This document shows, piece after piece, positions 53,545-62,170 of a stretch of 64,000 bases of DNA. The notes under the pieces were generated by a model. That model did not search any database and was not told the origin of the DNA. It saw only the letters and a list, made by a program, of their open reading frames with translations. Each line of letters starts with the position of its first letter. Position 1 is the stretch's first letter. The position numbers were made by a program, and so were the translations under genes. This stretch comes from Streptomyces sp. ISL-100 (lineage in GTDB: Bacteria; Actinomycetota; Actinomycetes; Streptomycetales; Streptomycetaceae), in the NCBI RefSeq assembly GCF_018614615.1, contig NZ_JAGGOK010000070.1, positions 1 to 64,000 of the forward strand. The letters run 5' to 3'.

Positions 53545-54162
53545 TCACACCCAGCCCGACTCCCGAGCTATCCGGATCGCATCGATCCGGTTGCGTCCCC
53601 CGAGCTTGTTCGTGATTGCCGACAGGTGGTTGCGGACCGTGCCCACAGACAGGGACATCCGCTCGGCGATGTCCCTTGTGGGCGTGCCGTCAGCGGCCAT
53701 CCGCAGGACTTCCACTTCTCGGGGGGTCAGCGGGTTCTCTCCCGCGTCCAGGGCGACCAGCGCGAACTCCGGATCGATGAACCGCTGGCCCCTGACCAGC
53801 TTCCGGACGCCGTAGACAAGGCGGTCGGGCGGGGCGTTCGTGCTGATCACACCGGCGGCGTGCAGGTCGAGCACGCGCCGGAGGCGCTCGGGTGTGGGGG
53901 AGGCCATCATCAGCAGCATCTGGCAGTCGGGGAGACGCGCGCTCAGTTCACCCTTCGCGGCGAGATCCTCGCCCTCCTTGCAGTCGACGTCGATCACGAC
54001 CACATCGGGGCGGCACATCAGCGCCCGCGCGAGGACCTCGCCATTCCCGTCGCCTTCGGCGACCACTTCGATGTCCTCTTCGCGAGAGAGAAGAGCGGCA
54101 AGCGCTCCCCGCACGAGGCGGGTGTTCTCGACGAGAAGAACGCGGATCAAGGCTGCTCCCAC
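53545..54162 (-). CDS. ramR: LuxR/NarL-type response regulator (RamR/AmfR)
   Basis: 205 residues: an N-terminal receiver (IRVLLVENTRLVRGALAALLS...VVVIDVDCKEGEDL, phosphoacceptor Asp about 55) and C-terminal HTH (NPLTPREVEVLRMAADGTPTRDIAERMSLSVGTVRNHLS). It is convergent with the ramCSAB operon, the arrangement of ramR in S. coelicolor. RamR/AmfR activate the operon as orphan regulators without a paired kinase; none is seen here either. The start is GTG. I found no TTA codon in it. Confidence 0.9.
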   Translation of the reverse strand: MGAALIRVLLVENTRLVRGALAALLSREEDIEVVAEGDGNGEVLARALMCRPDVVVIDVDCKEGEDLAAKGELSARLPDCQMLLMMASPTPERLRRVLDLHAAGVISTNAPPDRLVYGVRKLVRGQRFIDPEFALVALDAGENPLTPREVEVLRMAADGTPTRDIAERMSLSVGTVRNHLSAITNKLGGRNRIDAIRIARESGWV

Positions 54163-54374
54163 CTGGCCGTATGCGGACTGTTGTCACACCTTGCCTGGCT
54201 GTCACACCTCGCCTTGTCTTGTTCCACCCCCTTGGAGACCACTAGACGCATTATCTCTGCTCATGTCCCGAATTTCAGTTTGGCCATGAACAGGGGAGCG
54301 CAGCCAGGGGCAGCCCACCCCGAACAGTCCACCAATACGCGCGGCCCCGACCGGCCCCGGGCTGCAATGAAAGG

Positions 54375-55055
54375 GTGACCGCGCCCCCGGACGACTGCCT
54401 CGCGCGCAATGAGTGGCTCTGCGCCGAGTACCTTTCCACCCGCCGCGAGATCCTCCTGGACGCCGTACTCCAGCACCTCCAGCTGACCGTCGTCTCCGTC
54501 CTCCTCGGCCTGGTGCTCGCCGTCCCCCTCGCCGTGGCCGCCCGCCGCCGGCGCGGGGCGGCGGGGCCGGTGCTCGGCGTGACGACCGTCCTCTACACGA
54601 TCCCGTCGCTCGCGATGTTCTCGCTGCTGCTGCCGGTGTACGGGCTCTCCGCCTGGCTCGTTATCGCGGGGCTCGTCCTCTACTCCCTCACCCTGCTCGT
54701 ACGCAACATCCTCGCCGGACTGCGCGCGGTGCCCGAAGAGACCCGGCAGGCCGCCCGCGGCATGGGTTACGGGCCCGTCAGGCTGCTGCTCGCCGTCGAA
54801 CTGCCCCTCGCACTCCCCGCCGCCATGGCCGGCCTGCGCATCGCCACCGTCTCCGCGGTCTCCCTCGTCACCATTGGCGCGATCGTCGGGTACGGCGGCC
54901 TCGGCAACCTCATCTACACCGGCATGAACACCTACTTCAAGGCCCAGGTGCTCACCGCGTCCGTCCTGTGCGTCGTGATCGCCGTCGCCGCCGACCTCCT
55001 GCTGCTCGGTTTACAGAGGGCGCTGACGCCCTGGATGCGGGAGGCGCGAGCGTGA
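54375..55055 (+). CDS. OpuC-type compatible-solute ABC transporter permease
   Basis: 226 residues with five or six helices and the permease EAA-type loop LLVRNILAGLRAVPEETRQAARGMGYGPVRLLL...LPLALPAAMAG. This is the ProW/OpuCB/OpuCD family for glycine betaine, carnitine or choline. It is first of three overlapping genes (permease, permease, binding protein). The start is a GTG. Confidence 0.9.
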   Translation: MTAPPDDCLARNEWLCAEYLSTRREILLDAVLQHLQLTVVSVLLGLVLAVPLAVAARRRRGAAGPVLGVTTVLYTIPSLAMFSLLLPVYGLSAWLVIAGLVLYSLTLLVRNILAGLRAVPEETRQAARGMGYGPVRLLLAVELPLALPAAMAGLRIATVSAVSLVTIGAIVGYGGLGNLIYTGMNTYFKAQVLTASVLCVVIAVAADLLLLGLQRALTPWMREARA

Positions 55056-55726
55056 ACACCCTCAGCGCCGCCTGGGACTGGCTCACCAGCTCCGCGAACT
55101 GGTCGGGCGAGGGCGGCATCTGGAACCGGCTCGGCGAGCATCTCTTCCTCACTGTCGTCTGCCTGCTGCTCAGCTGCCTGATCGCGCTGCCCGTCGCACT
55201 CGTACTCGGCCATCTCGGCAAGGGCGGGGCGCTCGCCGTCAACATCTCCAACGTCGGCCGCGCCGTGCCCACCTTCGCCGTCCTCGTCCTGCTGCTGCTC
55301 ACCCCGATCGGCAGGCACGGCGACTGGCCGACGATCATCGCGCTGGTGCTCTTCGCCGTACCACCGCTGCTCACCAACGCCTACGTCGGCATGCGCGGCG
55401 TCGACCGCGACATCGTCCGGGCGGCGCGCGGAATGGGCATGACCGGCGGCCAGCTGCTGTGGCGCGTCGAGCTTCCGCTCGCCCTTCCGCTCATCCTCAC
55501 CGGAGTGCGTATCGCCGCCGTACAGCTCGTCGCCACCGCGACGATCGCCGCGCTCGCGGGCGGCGGCGGCCTCGGCCGGATCATCACCGCCGGCTTCAAT
55601 CTCGCCAGTACCCCGCAGGTGGTCGCGGGGGCCGTGCTGGTGGCGGGTTTCGCGCTGCTGATGGAGGGTCTGTTCGAGATCGCACAGCGGCTCGGACCCC
55701 AGTGGACAAGGCGCGGTGCGACGTGA
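55052..55726 (+). CDS. OpuC-type compatible-solute ABC transporter permease, second subunit
   Basis: 224 residues, homologous to the preceding gene: signature loop TNAYVGMRGVDRDIVRAARGMGMTGGQLLWRVELPLALPLILTG. The pair forms the heterodimeric channel. The GTG start has GGGAGG upstream and overlaps the previous stop (GTGA). Confidence 0.9.
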   Translation: MNTLSAAWDWLTSSANWSGEGGIWNRLGEHLFLTVVCLLLSCLIALPVALVLGHLGKGGALAVNISNVGRAVPTFAVLVLLLLTPIGRHGDWPTIIALVLFAVPPLLTNAYVGMRGVDRDIVRAARGMGMTGGQLLWRVELPLALPLILTGVRIAAVQLVATATIAALAGGGGLGRIITAGFNLASTPQVVAGAVLVAGFALLMEGLFEIAQRLGPQWTRRGAT

Positions 55727-56673
55727 GAGCCGTCCGCGTCGCCGCCGTCGCGTTTCTGCTCACCCTCACCGCCTGCGCCACAGGGCCCGCCCTGGAGGAG
55801 CGGGGCGAGGTCACCGCGCCGCCCGGCGACAGCCACCGGCTGACCGTCGGATCGGCGGGCTTCACCGAGAGCGACCTGCTCGCCCGGATGTACGCGCTCC
55901 TCCTCGACCGGGCCGGATACGAGACCACGATCCTGTCCGTAACGAACCGGGAGATCTACGAACCTGCCCTGGAGAGCGGCCAGATCGACGTCGTACCCGA
56001 GTACGCCGCCACCTTCGCCGACTGGCTGAACTCCAAGGCCAACGGCGCCGACGCCGCGCCCGTCGGCTCTCCCGACCTCGGCGCCACCATGACCGCCCTG
56101 CGCGCGCTGGCCGCCCCGCGCGGCCTTGTCGTCCTCGACGCGGGCCGCGCCGTCGACCAGAACGCCTTCGCCGTCGCCGCGTCGTACGCCGCGAAACACC
56201 GGCTGAAGACCCTCTCCGACCTGGGCAGGTCAGGGCAGCCGGTGCGTCTGGCGGCGGGTGACGAGTGCGTCCAGCGCCCCTACTGCGAGCCCGGCCTCAA
56301 GAAGACGTACGGCATCGACATCACCGCCGTCGATCCCTTGGGCGTCGGCACCACCCCGGCGAAGCAGGCCGTCCAGAACGGCCAGGACCAGATGGTCCTC
56401 ACCACGACGACCGACGCGACCCTCGACGACTTCGGCCTGGTCCTGCTGAAGGACGACAAGAAGCTCCAGAACGCCGACTGCATCGTGCCGGTGGTCAACA
56501 GGTCGCGGGCCGGATCCGCCGGGGTGAAGCGCGCGCTGGACAGGCTCAACACCGTACTGACGACCAAGGACCTGGCGTCCCTCAACGAGCAGGTGGACAG
56601 CTGGCGCAGGCTGCCGGAGGACGTCGCCCGGAACTACCTGGAGTCCAAGAGGCTGATCCCGGCGGGCAGCTGA
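55723..56673 (+). CDS. Compatible-solute-binding lipoprotein (OpuCC-like)
   Basis: 316 residues. Signal peptide RAVRVAAVAFLLTLTAC ends in the lipobox LTAC, so the mature protein is a membrane-anchored lipoprotein. The type II solute-binding fold is shown by LTVGSAGFTESDLLARMYALLL, GQIDVVPEYAATF and the C-terminal ALDRLNTVLTTKDLASLNEQVD, all typical of the ProX/OpuBC/OpuCC group. It overlaps the second permease gene (GTGA). Confidence 0.9.
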   Translation: MRAVRVAAVAFLLTLTACATGPALEERGEVTAPPGDSHRLTVGSAGFTESDLLARMYALLLDRAGYETTILSVTNREIYEPALESGQIDVVPEYAATFADWLNSKANGADAAPVGSPDLGATMTALRALAAPRGLVVLDAGRAVDQNAFAVAASYAAKHRLKTLSDLGRSGQPVRLAAGDECVQRPYCEPGLKKTYGIDITAVDPLGVGTTPAKQAVQNGQDQMVLTTTTDATLDDFGLVLLKDDKKLQNADCIVPVVNRSRAGSAGVKRALDRLNTVLTTKDLASLNEQVDSWRRLPEDVARNYLESKRLIPAGS

Positions 56674-56677
56674 GGCA

Positions 56678-57400
56678 TCAGGCCGCGGGGTAGACGTCCA
56701 AACGGCCGCACATGCCGAACCTTCCGCGGTGCGCCGGCTGCTCGGCACGTACGAGCGCCTGCGCGAGGTATCCGCAGTCACCGTCCCCCAGCCGGTCGAG
56801 CTGGTCCCCGGTGGCGGCCGACGCGGCAGCCGCCCCCTCCCGCCACCGTTCGCGCCAGCCGCCGGTCAGCGGGCCGACCAGAGCCGCCGCCGCCCGGTGG
56901 AACGCGGCGAGCGGTCCGGGGTCACCGGCGTCGGCCGCCGCGCGGAGCGCCGCGAACCCCGCTACGGCGAGGTCGCGGCGTACCCGGGCCGCGTGCGCCA
57001 GCTCCTCCTCGGTGCCGTCGGCGGGCAGCGTCACCGCGGCCCGGTACGCCGCCGGGTCGGCCAGCAGGGGCGGGGGCAGGGTGAGTACCGCGTCGCCGGC
57101 CTCGGGGAGGCCGCGGTTCTGCATGAGTACGACGATGGTCAGGCCGCCGTCGTTGACCAGCCGGTGAATGGTGCCGGGCGTGAACCACACCAGCGCCCCC
57201 TCGGCGAGCGGTGTCTGCCGGAAGCCGGACGCGGTGAGCGTCTGCACGGCTCCCTGGCCGGCGGTCACCAAGTAACCCTCGGAGCAGGTGAGGTGGAGGT
57301 GGGGTGTGCCGCCGCGCAGCCCGTCGGCGGCGGGCCAGTCGTACACCCGGAGCAGCGAGACACCGATACCGCCGGGCAGTCCTTCGTGTCCGGTCACCAC
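56678..57400 (-). CDS. Cupin-domain protein
   Basis: 240 residues. One cupin barrel is visible (GGTPHLHLTCSEGYLVTAGQGAVQTLT and WFTPGTIHRLVNDGG), with His residues that could hold a metal, followed by an Ala-rich helical C-terminal half (about 130-240). No specific function can be given. It lies between the transporter membrane genes and the ATPase gene, on the ATPase strand. The start is one of two consecutive GTG codons (57400 or 57397). Confidence 0.75.
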   Translation of the reverse strand: MVTGHEGLPGGIGVSLLRVYDWPAADGLRGGTPHLHLTCSEGYLVTAGQGAVQTLTASGFRQTPLAEGALVWFTPGTIHRLVNDGGLTIVVLMQNRGLPEAGDAVLTLPPPLLADPAAYRAAVTLPADGTEEELAHAARVRRDLAVAGFAALRAAADAGDPGPLAAFHRAAAALVGPLTGGWRERWREGAAAASAATGDQLDRLGDGDCGYLAQALVRAEQPAHRGRFGMCGRLDVYPAA

Positions 57401-57509
57401 GCGAGCTCCTCGGCGTCACTCGGCAAGCGCTTTCCCCCGCTTTCTTCCCCGCAACCCGGAGTCACCCGGCATGCCGGTCAAGAGGCCCCCGCGCAAGGGC
57501 GATTGGCCG

Positions 57510-58679
57510 CTACGCGTCCGCCACCGAGTCGAAGGCCACCTGGCCGCGCGGTACGCCGCGCGCGTCCGCGTCGACCGACCGGCGCAGCGCCTCGTGGAGC
57601 TTCGCCGGAGTGAGTACGCCGACGAACTTCGCGCCGTCGAGCACCGCCACCCACCCCGCGTCGTACTGCAGCATCTCGCTGAACGCCTGCTTGAGAGGCG
57701 CCCCGACCGGCACCCGGGCCTCCATCCGGCGGGCCAGGTCACCCACTGTGCCGCCGCTGCCCTGTCCCGCGATGCTCAGCTCTTCGGTGGACACCCAGCC
57801 GTGCAGGTCGTTCCCGTCCGTGAGGACCACGGCCCACCGGGCGCCGTCGGCGCGCAGCCGCGCCGCCGCGTCCTGCGCGGGCTCGTCCAGGCGGGCGACC
57901 GGTGGCTGTTCCAGGTCGGCGGCCTCGATCTCGGTGACGGACAGCCGCTTCAGGCCCCGGTCCGCGCCCACGAACTGGGCCACATAGGGGGTGGCGGGCG
58001 CGCCGAGCACCGTCGCCGGCGTGTCGAACTGCTCGATGCGCCCCTGTCCGTACACCGCGATCCGGTCACCCATCCGCACCGCCTCCTCGATGTCGTGCGT
58101 CACCAGCAGAACCGTCTTGCGGACCGTCGCCTGGAGGCCGAGGAACTCGTCCTGGAGGCGCTCGCGCACCACGGGGTCGACCGCTCCGAACGGTTCGTCC
58201 ATCAGGAGCACCGGCGGATCGGCCGCCAGCGCGCGGGCGACACCGACCCGCTGGCGCTGCCCGCCGGACAGCTGGTCCGGGTAGCGGGACCCGTACACGG
58301 ACGGATCAAGCCCCACCAGGTCGAGGAGCTCCGCCGCCCGCGCCCGGGCCTTCGGCTTTTTCCAGCCGGTGAGGAAGGGGACCGTGGCGGTGTTGTCGAG
58401 GACCGTGCGGTGCGGGAAGAGGCCGACCTGCTGGATGACGTAGCCGATACGGCGGCGCAGCCCGACCGGGTCGACGGCCGCGATGTCCTCTCCGGCCACC
58501 AGGATCCGGCCCGAAGTGGGCTCGATCAGCCGGTTGACCATCATCATGGTGGTCGTCTTCCCGCAGCCCGAAGGGCCGACCAGGGTGACCAGCTCACCCT
58601 CCGCCACCTCGAAGGACAGGTCGTGGACGGCGGCCGTGCCGTCCGGGTACACCTTGCCGACCTGCTCGAACCGGATCAT
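57510..58679 (-). CDS. Compatible-solute ABC transporter ATPase with CBS domains (OpuCA/ProV-like)
   Basis: 389 residues. Walker A GPSGCGKTT, signature LSGGQRQRVG, Walker B VLLMDEPFGAVDP, H-loop VTHDIEEA; after about residue 270 two CBS-like repeats follow, which sense ionic strength in OpuA-type transporters. It is transcribed opposite to the permease/binding-protein genes, with the cupin gene between, yet should be their ATPase. The start MIRFEQVGKVY (ATG 58679) fits the family; upstream extension to 58739 has no support. Confidence 0.92.
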   Translation of the reverse strand: MIRFEQVGKVYPDGTAAVHDLSFEVAEGELVTLVGPSGCGKTTTMMMVNRLIEPTSGRILVAGEDIAAVDPVGLRRRIGYVIQQVGLFPHRTVLDNTATVPFLTGWKKPKARARAAELLDLVGLDPSVYGSRYPDQLSGGQRQRVGVARALAADPPVLLMDEPFGAVDPVVRERLQDEFLGLQATVRKTVLLVTHDIEEAVRMGDRIAVYGQGRIEQFDTPATVLGAPATPYVAQFVGADRGLKRLSVTEIEAADLEQPPVARLDEPAQDAAARLRADGARWAVVLTDGNDLHGWVSTEELSIAGQGSGGTVGDLARRMEARVPVGAPLKQAFSEMLQYDAGWVAVLDGAKFVGVLTPAKLHEALRRSVDADARGVPRGQVAFDSVADA

Positions 58680-58789
58680 GTACGCCACGGTAGAAGCGGC
58701 AGGGACAAGGCGCACACGGGCCGCGACTGTACGAGTCACCGCCCCAGGGTGTGCTGAACTATGCAGAAGTGATCAGAACGGGAGTAACT

Positions 58790-60088
58790 GTGACCAGCTA
58801 TCGCCAGCCCGGCACCGTCCTCACCGACCACCGTTTCACCGTCCCCCTCGACCACGCCCGCCCCTCCGGGGAGCGCATCGAACTCTTCGCGCGAGAGGTC
58901 GTGTCCAGCTCCCGGGCCGCCGCGGACCTGCCGTGGCTGGTCTACCTGGAGGGCGGCCCGGGATTCGGCGCACGCCGCTTCGTCGGGCGCCAGGCGTGGC
59001 TCGGCCGCGCACTCCAGGACTTCCGGGTACTGCTCCTCGACCAGCGCGGCACCGGGCTCTCCACGCCCGCCAACCGGCAGAGCCTGCCCCTGTGCGGCGG
59101 CCCGCAGGAGCAGGCCGGCTACCTCGCCCACTTCCGCGCAGACTCGATCGTCCGCGACTGCGAGACCATCCGCCCCCAACTGACCGGCGGCTCGCCCTGG
59201 ACCGTACTCGGCCAGAGCTTCGGCGGCTTCTGCGCCACCCACTACCTCACCACCGCCCCCGAAGGGCTGAGTACGGTGCTCATCACCGGCGGCCTGCCGA
59301 GCCTCGACGGGCACGCGGACGACGTCTACCAGGCGGCGTTCCCCCGCATGGAGCGCAAAAACGCCGCCCACTACGCCCGTTACCCCCAGGACGTCGAGCG
59401 GGCGCGCCGGATCGCCGAGCACCTGACCGAGAACCAGACCGTGCTGCCGAGCGGCTACACCCTCAGCCCCGAGGCATTCCAGTCCCTCGGCATCGTGCTC
59501 GGCTCCGGCGACGGCAGCCACCAGCTGCACTACATCCTGGAGAACGCCTTCGCCCGTACGTCGCACGGCCCCGCCCTCTCGGACACCTTCCAGGAGGCCG
59601 CGCAGACGGCACTCTCGTACGCCGCGCACCCGCTCTACGCCGTCCTGCACGAGGCGATCTACGCCCAGGGCGCGCGGCCCACCGCCTGGGCGGCCGAGCG
59701 GGTGCGCGCCGGATTCCCGCAGTTCGACGTCGGCAAGGCGCTCGCGGGCGAAGGGCCGGTGCTCTTCACGGGCGAGACCATCCACCCCTGGCACTTCGAC
59801 TGCGACCCGGCGCTGCGCCCGCTGCGCGAGACGGCCCAGCTGCTCGCCGAACGTACCGACTGGCCCGTGCTGTACGACGCGGAGCGCCTCGCGGCGAATG
59901 AGGTGCCGGTCGCCGCCGCCGTCTACCACGACGACATGTACGTCGACACGGAGCACGCGCTCCAGACCGCGCGGACCATCAAGGGCCTGCGCACCTGGGT
60001 CACCGACGAATTCGAACACGACGGTCTGCGGACGGGCGGCGCGCGCGTACTGGACCGGCTGCTCGCACTGACGCGCGGCGACATCTAG
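58790..60088 (+). CDS. Proline iminopeptidase-like alpha/beta hydrolase (S33)
   Basis: 432 residues. The oxyanion motif GGPGFG, the DQRGTG motif and the nucleophile elbow GQSFGG are diagnostic of prolyl aminopeptidases; a C-terminal Asp/His pair is near YHDDMYVDTEHALQ. It would cleave N-terminal proline from peptides in the cytoplasm. GTG 58790 has GGGAG upstream; ATG 58751 is upstream but lacks a ribosome site. Confidence 0.87.
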   Translation: MTSYRQPGTVLTDHRFTVPLDHARPSGERIELFAREVVSSSRAAADLPWLVYLEGGPGFGARRFVGRQAWLGRALQDFRVLLLDQRGTGLSTPANRQSLPLCGGPQEQAGYLAHFRADSIVRDCETIRPQLTGGSPWTVLGQSFGGFCATHYLTTAPEGLSTVLITGGLPSLDGHADDVYQAAFPRMERKNAAHYARYPQDVERARRIAEHLTENQTVLPSGYTLSPEAFQSLGIVLGSGDGSHQLHYILENAFARTSHGPALSDTFQEAAQTALSYAAHPLYAVLHEAIYAQGARPTAWAAERVRAGFPQFDVGKALAGEGPVLFTGETIHPWHFDCDPALRPLRETAQLLAERTDWPVLYDAERLAANEVPVAAAVYHDDMYVDTEHALQTARTIKGLRTWVTDEFEHDGLRTGGARVLDRLLALTRGDI

Positions 60089-60156
60089 TGCGGCAACCAG
60101 CGGCGACAGCCCGCGAGTAGAACCGGAATGGGAGGTTCGCCGCTTATTCTGCGCCC

Positions 60157-60918
60157 ATGACAACCGAGCCGACACAGCAGCCGCAGCAGCCCCACCAGCT
60201 TCAGCCGATGCCCTCCGACTGGCAGCGCGCCCTCGCCGTGGTGGCGCACCCGGACGATCTCGAGTACGGGTGCGCCGGCGCCATCGCGGGATGGACCGAC
60301 GGCGGCCGCGAAGTGACGTACCTGCTCGCCTCCCGTGGCGAGGCCGGGATCGACAGCCTGGAGCCGGACAAGTGCGGCCCGCTGCGCGAGCAGGAGCAGC
60401 GGGCCAGCGCGGCGGTTGTCGGCGTCTCGGCGGTCGAGTTCCTGGACTACAAGGACGGCGTGATCGAGTACGGGACCGGGCTGCGCCGGGACATCGCCGC
60501 CGCCATCCGCAAGCACCGCCCCGAACTCGTCATCACCCTCAACCACCGCGACACCTGGGGCGGCGTCGCCTGGAACACGCCCGACCACCGGGCGGTGGGC
60601 CGGGCCACCCTGGACGCGGCGGGCGACGCCGGCAACCGCTGGATCTTTCCCGAGCTCACCGAGCAGGGGCTCGCGCCCTGGGACGGGGTGCGCTGGGTCG
60701 CCGTCGCGGGCTCCACGACGCCGACCCATGCGGTGGACGCGACGCCCGGGCTCGAGCGCTCCGTACGCTCGCTGCTCGAACACCGTGCGTACATCGAGGC
60801 GTTGACGACGGAGGACCCGGAGGCCTACTGCCGTACGTTCCTCACCCAGAACGCGCAGCGCGCGGCGGAGCGCTTCGGTGGAAAGCCCGCGGTCACTTTT
60901 GAGGTCTTCAGCCGCTGA
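60157..60918 (+). CDS. PIG-L/LmbE-family deacetylase
   Basis: 253 residues. The zinc motif AHPDDLEYGCAG and the second metal His in TPDHRAVGRA define the LmbE/MshB-type N-acetylglucosaminyl deacetylase family. A Gln/Pro-rich N-terminus (residues 4-18) is unlike the catalytic fold and probably disordered. Substrate unknown; actinobacterial members act in mycothiol making, mycothiol-conjugate cleavage or antibiotic pathways. Confidence 0.88.
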   Translation: MTTEPTQQPQQPHQLQPMPSDWQRALAVVAHPDDLEYGCAGAIAGWTDGGREVTYLLASRGEAGIDSLEPDKCGPLREQEQRASAAVVGVSAVEFLDYKDGVIEYGTGLRRDIAAAIRKHRPELVITLNHRDTWGGVAWNTPDHRAVGRATLDAAGDAGNRWIFPELTEQGLAPWDGVRWVAVAGSTTPTHAVDATPGLERSVRSLLEHRAYIEALTTEDPEAYCRTFLTQNAQRAAERFGGKPAVTFEVFSR

Positions 60919-60922
60919 GCCT

Positions 60923-60994
60923 GATGCGGTGATGCGGTGATGCGGTGATGCGGTGATGCGGTGATGCGGTGATGCTGCGATGCGGTGATGCTCA
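60923..60994. repeat. 8-bp tandem repeat GATGCGGT
   Basis: Six perfect copies (60923-60970), then one degenerate, one perfect and one partial copy. It begins 4 bases after the deacetylase stop and reaches the end of the convergent sigma-factor gene. Such a repeat is prone to length change. Confidence 0.95.
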
Positions 60995-61897
60995 CGCTTC
61001 GCTGAGCATGCCGGCGCGGAGCCTGGTGAGGGTCCGGGTGAGGAGGCGGGATACGTGCATCTGCGAGATGCCCAGCTCGGCTCCGATCTCGGACTGCGTC
61101 ATCTCCTGGCCGAAGCGCATCTCGATGATGTTCCGCTCACGGTCGTCGAGTTCGCCCAGCAGGGGTGCCAGGGTCTGGAGGTCCTCGACCGTCTCCATGG
61201 CGGGGTCCGTCTCGCCCAGCACATCGGCGAAGGTGCGCGACTTGTTGGCGTGGCCGTCGTCGCCGGGGTCGTTGGGCATGTCCAGGGAGCCGGCGGTATA
61301 GCCGTTGGCGGCCACGAGGCCTTCGACGACCTCGTCCTCGCTGAGCTCCAGGTGCCCGGCCAGTTCCCTGACCGTCGGGTCCCGGTCCAGCGTGGCCGCC
61401 AGTTCCTCCCGGGCCTTGGCGAGCTCGACCCGCAGCTCCTGCAGCCGCCGGGGGACGTGGACGGCCCAGGTCGTGTCGCGGAAGAACCGCTTGATCTCGC
61501 CGACGATGTAGGGGACGGCGAAGGTGGCGAACTCCACCTCGCGGCTCAGGTCGAACCGGTCGATGGCCTTGATCAGCCCGATGGTGCCGACCTGGACGAT
61601 GTCCTCCATGTCGCCGCCGCCACCGCGGCCCCGGAACCGCCCGGCGGCGAACCGCACCAGCGAGAGGTTCATCTCGATGAGCGTGGTACGGGCGTACTGG
61701 TGCTCGGGCGTGCCCTCCTCCAGGACCTGAAGCTGGTCGAAGAACGCCTTTGACAGACTGCGGGCATCCTTCGGGGCAACCGCCCCCGCATCCTCGATCC
61801 ACGGCAGCTCACCCGTCCCGGGAAGCGTCCCGGTCCGCGCGCTCGTCGCGACCTCCGTCCGCGGAACTTCCGAAATCAGCACCGGCGTTGCCGTCAT
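60992..61897 (-). CDS. SigB/SigF-family alternative sigma factor
   Basis: 301 residues. Regions: 2.1-2.4 (LIEMNLSLVRFAAGRF...DIVQVGTIGLIKAIDRFDLSREVEFATFAVPYIVGEIKRFFRDTTW), region 3 (VPRRLQELRVELAKAREELAA...TVRELAGHLELSEDEV) and 4.2 (MTQSEIGAELGISQMHVSRLLTRTLTRLR). This matches Streptomyces stress/development sigma factors of the SigB/F/G type, which are governed by RsbW-like antagonists and SpoIIE phosphatases; no antagonist gene is adjacent. The 3' end runs into the tandem repeat. Confidence 0.93.
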   Translation of the reverse strand: MTATPVLISEVPRTEVATSARTGTLPGTGELPWIEDAGAVAPKDARSLSKAFFDQLQVLEEGTPEHQYARTTLIEMNLSLVRFAAGRFRGRGGGGDMEDIVQVGTIGLIKAIDRFDLSREVEFATFAVPYIVGEIKRFFRDTTWAVHVPRRLQELRVELAKAREELAATLDRDPTVRELAGHLELSEDEVVEGLVAANGYTAGSLDMPNDPGDDGHANKSRTFADVLGETDPAMETVEDLQTLAPLLGELDDRERNIIEMRFGQEMTQSEIGAELGISQMHVSRLLTRTLTRLRAGMLSEA

Positions 61898-62170
61898 GTT
61901 CCCGCCTCTCTTCTGATCGCTCCGTTCCTCCCGACTGCCCAGGCATCCTCCATGTATGTCTCCCGCCGCCGAATGGGGGAAGAGACGGGCCCGGCGGGGA
62001 CCAAGGGACGGATACCGCTATCCGGCCCAACGTTGAATGGGCATGGGCGACTTGCGGAATCGTCTGGATTAGACGTGCGCGCCATTGACAGCCTGTCAGG
62101 CCCCAGGAGGATTCTGTGGCGTTGTGATGCGCGATCGCCCACAGTTTTCGCCGGGACCTCTGGAGGACGT
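61898..62170. promoter_or_regulatory. Divergent promoter region, sigma factor / GH84
   Basis: About 270 bases with no gene. It holds both promoters; I see no clear operator or box I would assign. GGAGG at 62162-62166 is the ribosome site of the right-hand gene. Confidence 0.45.

Noticed and set aside
60923..60994. CRISPR-like array
   Set aside because: The units are 8 bp with no spacers and no cas genes; it is a simple tandem repeat.
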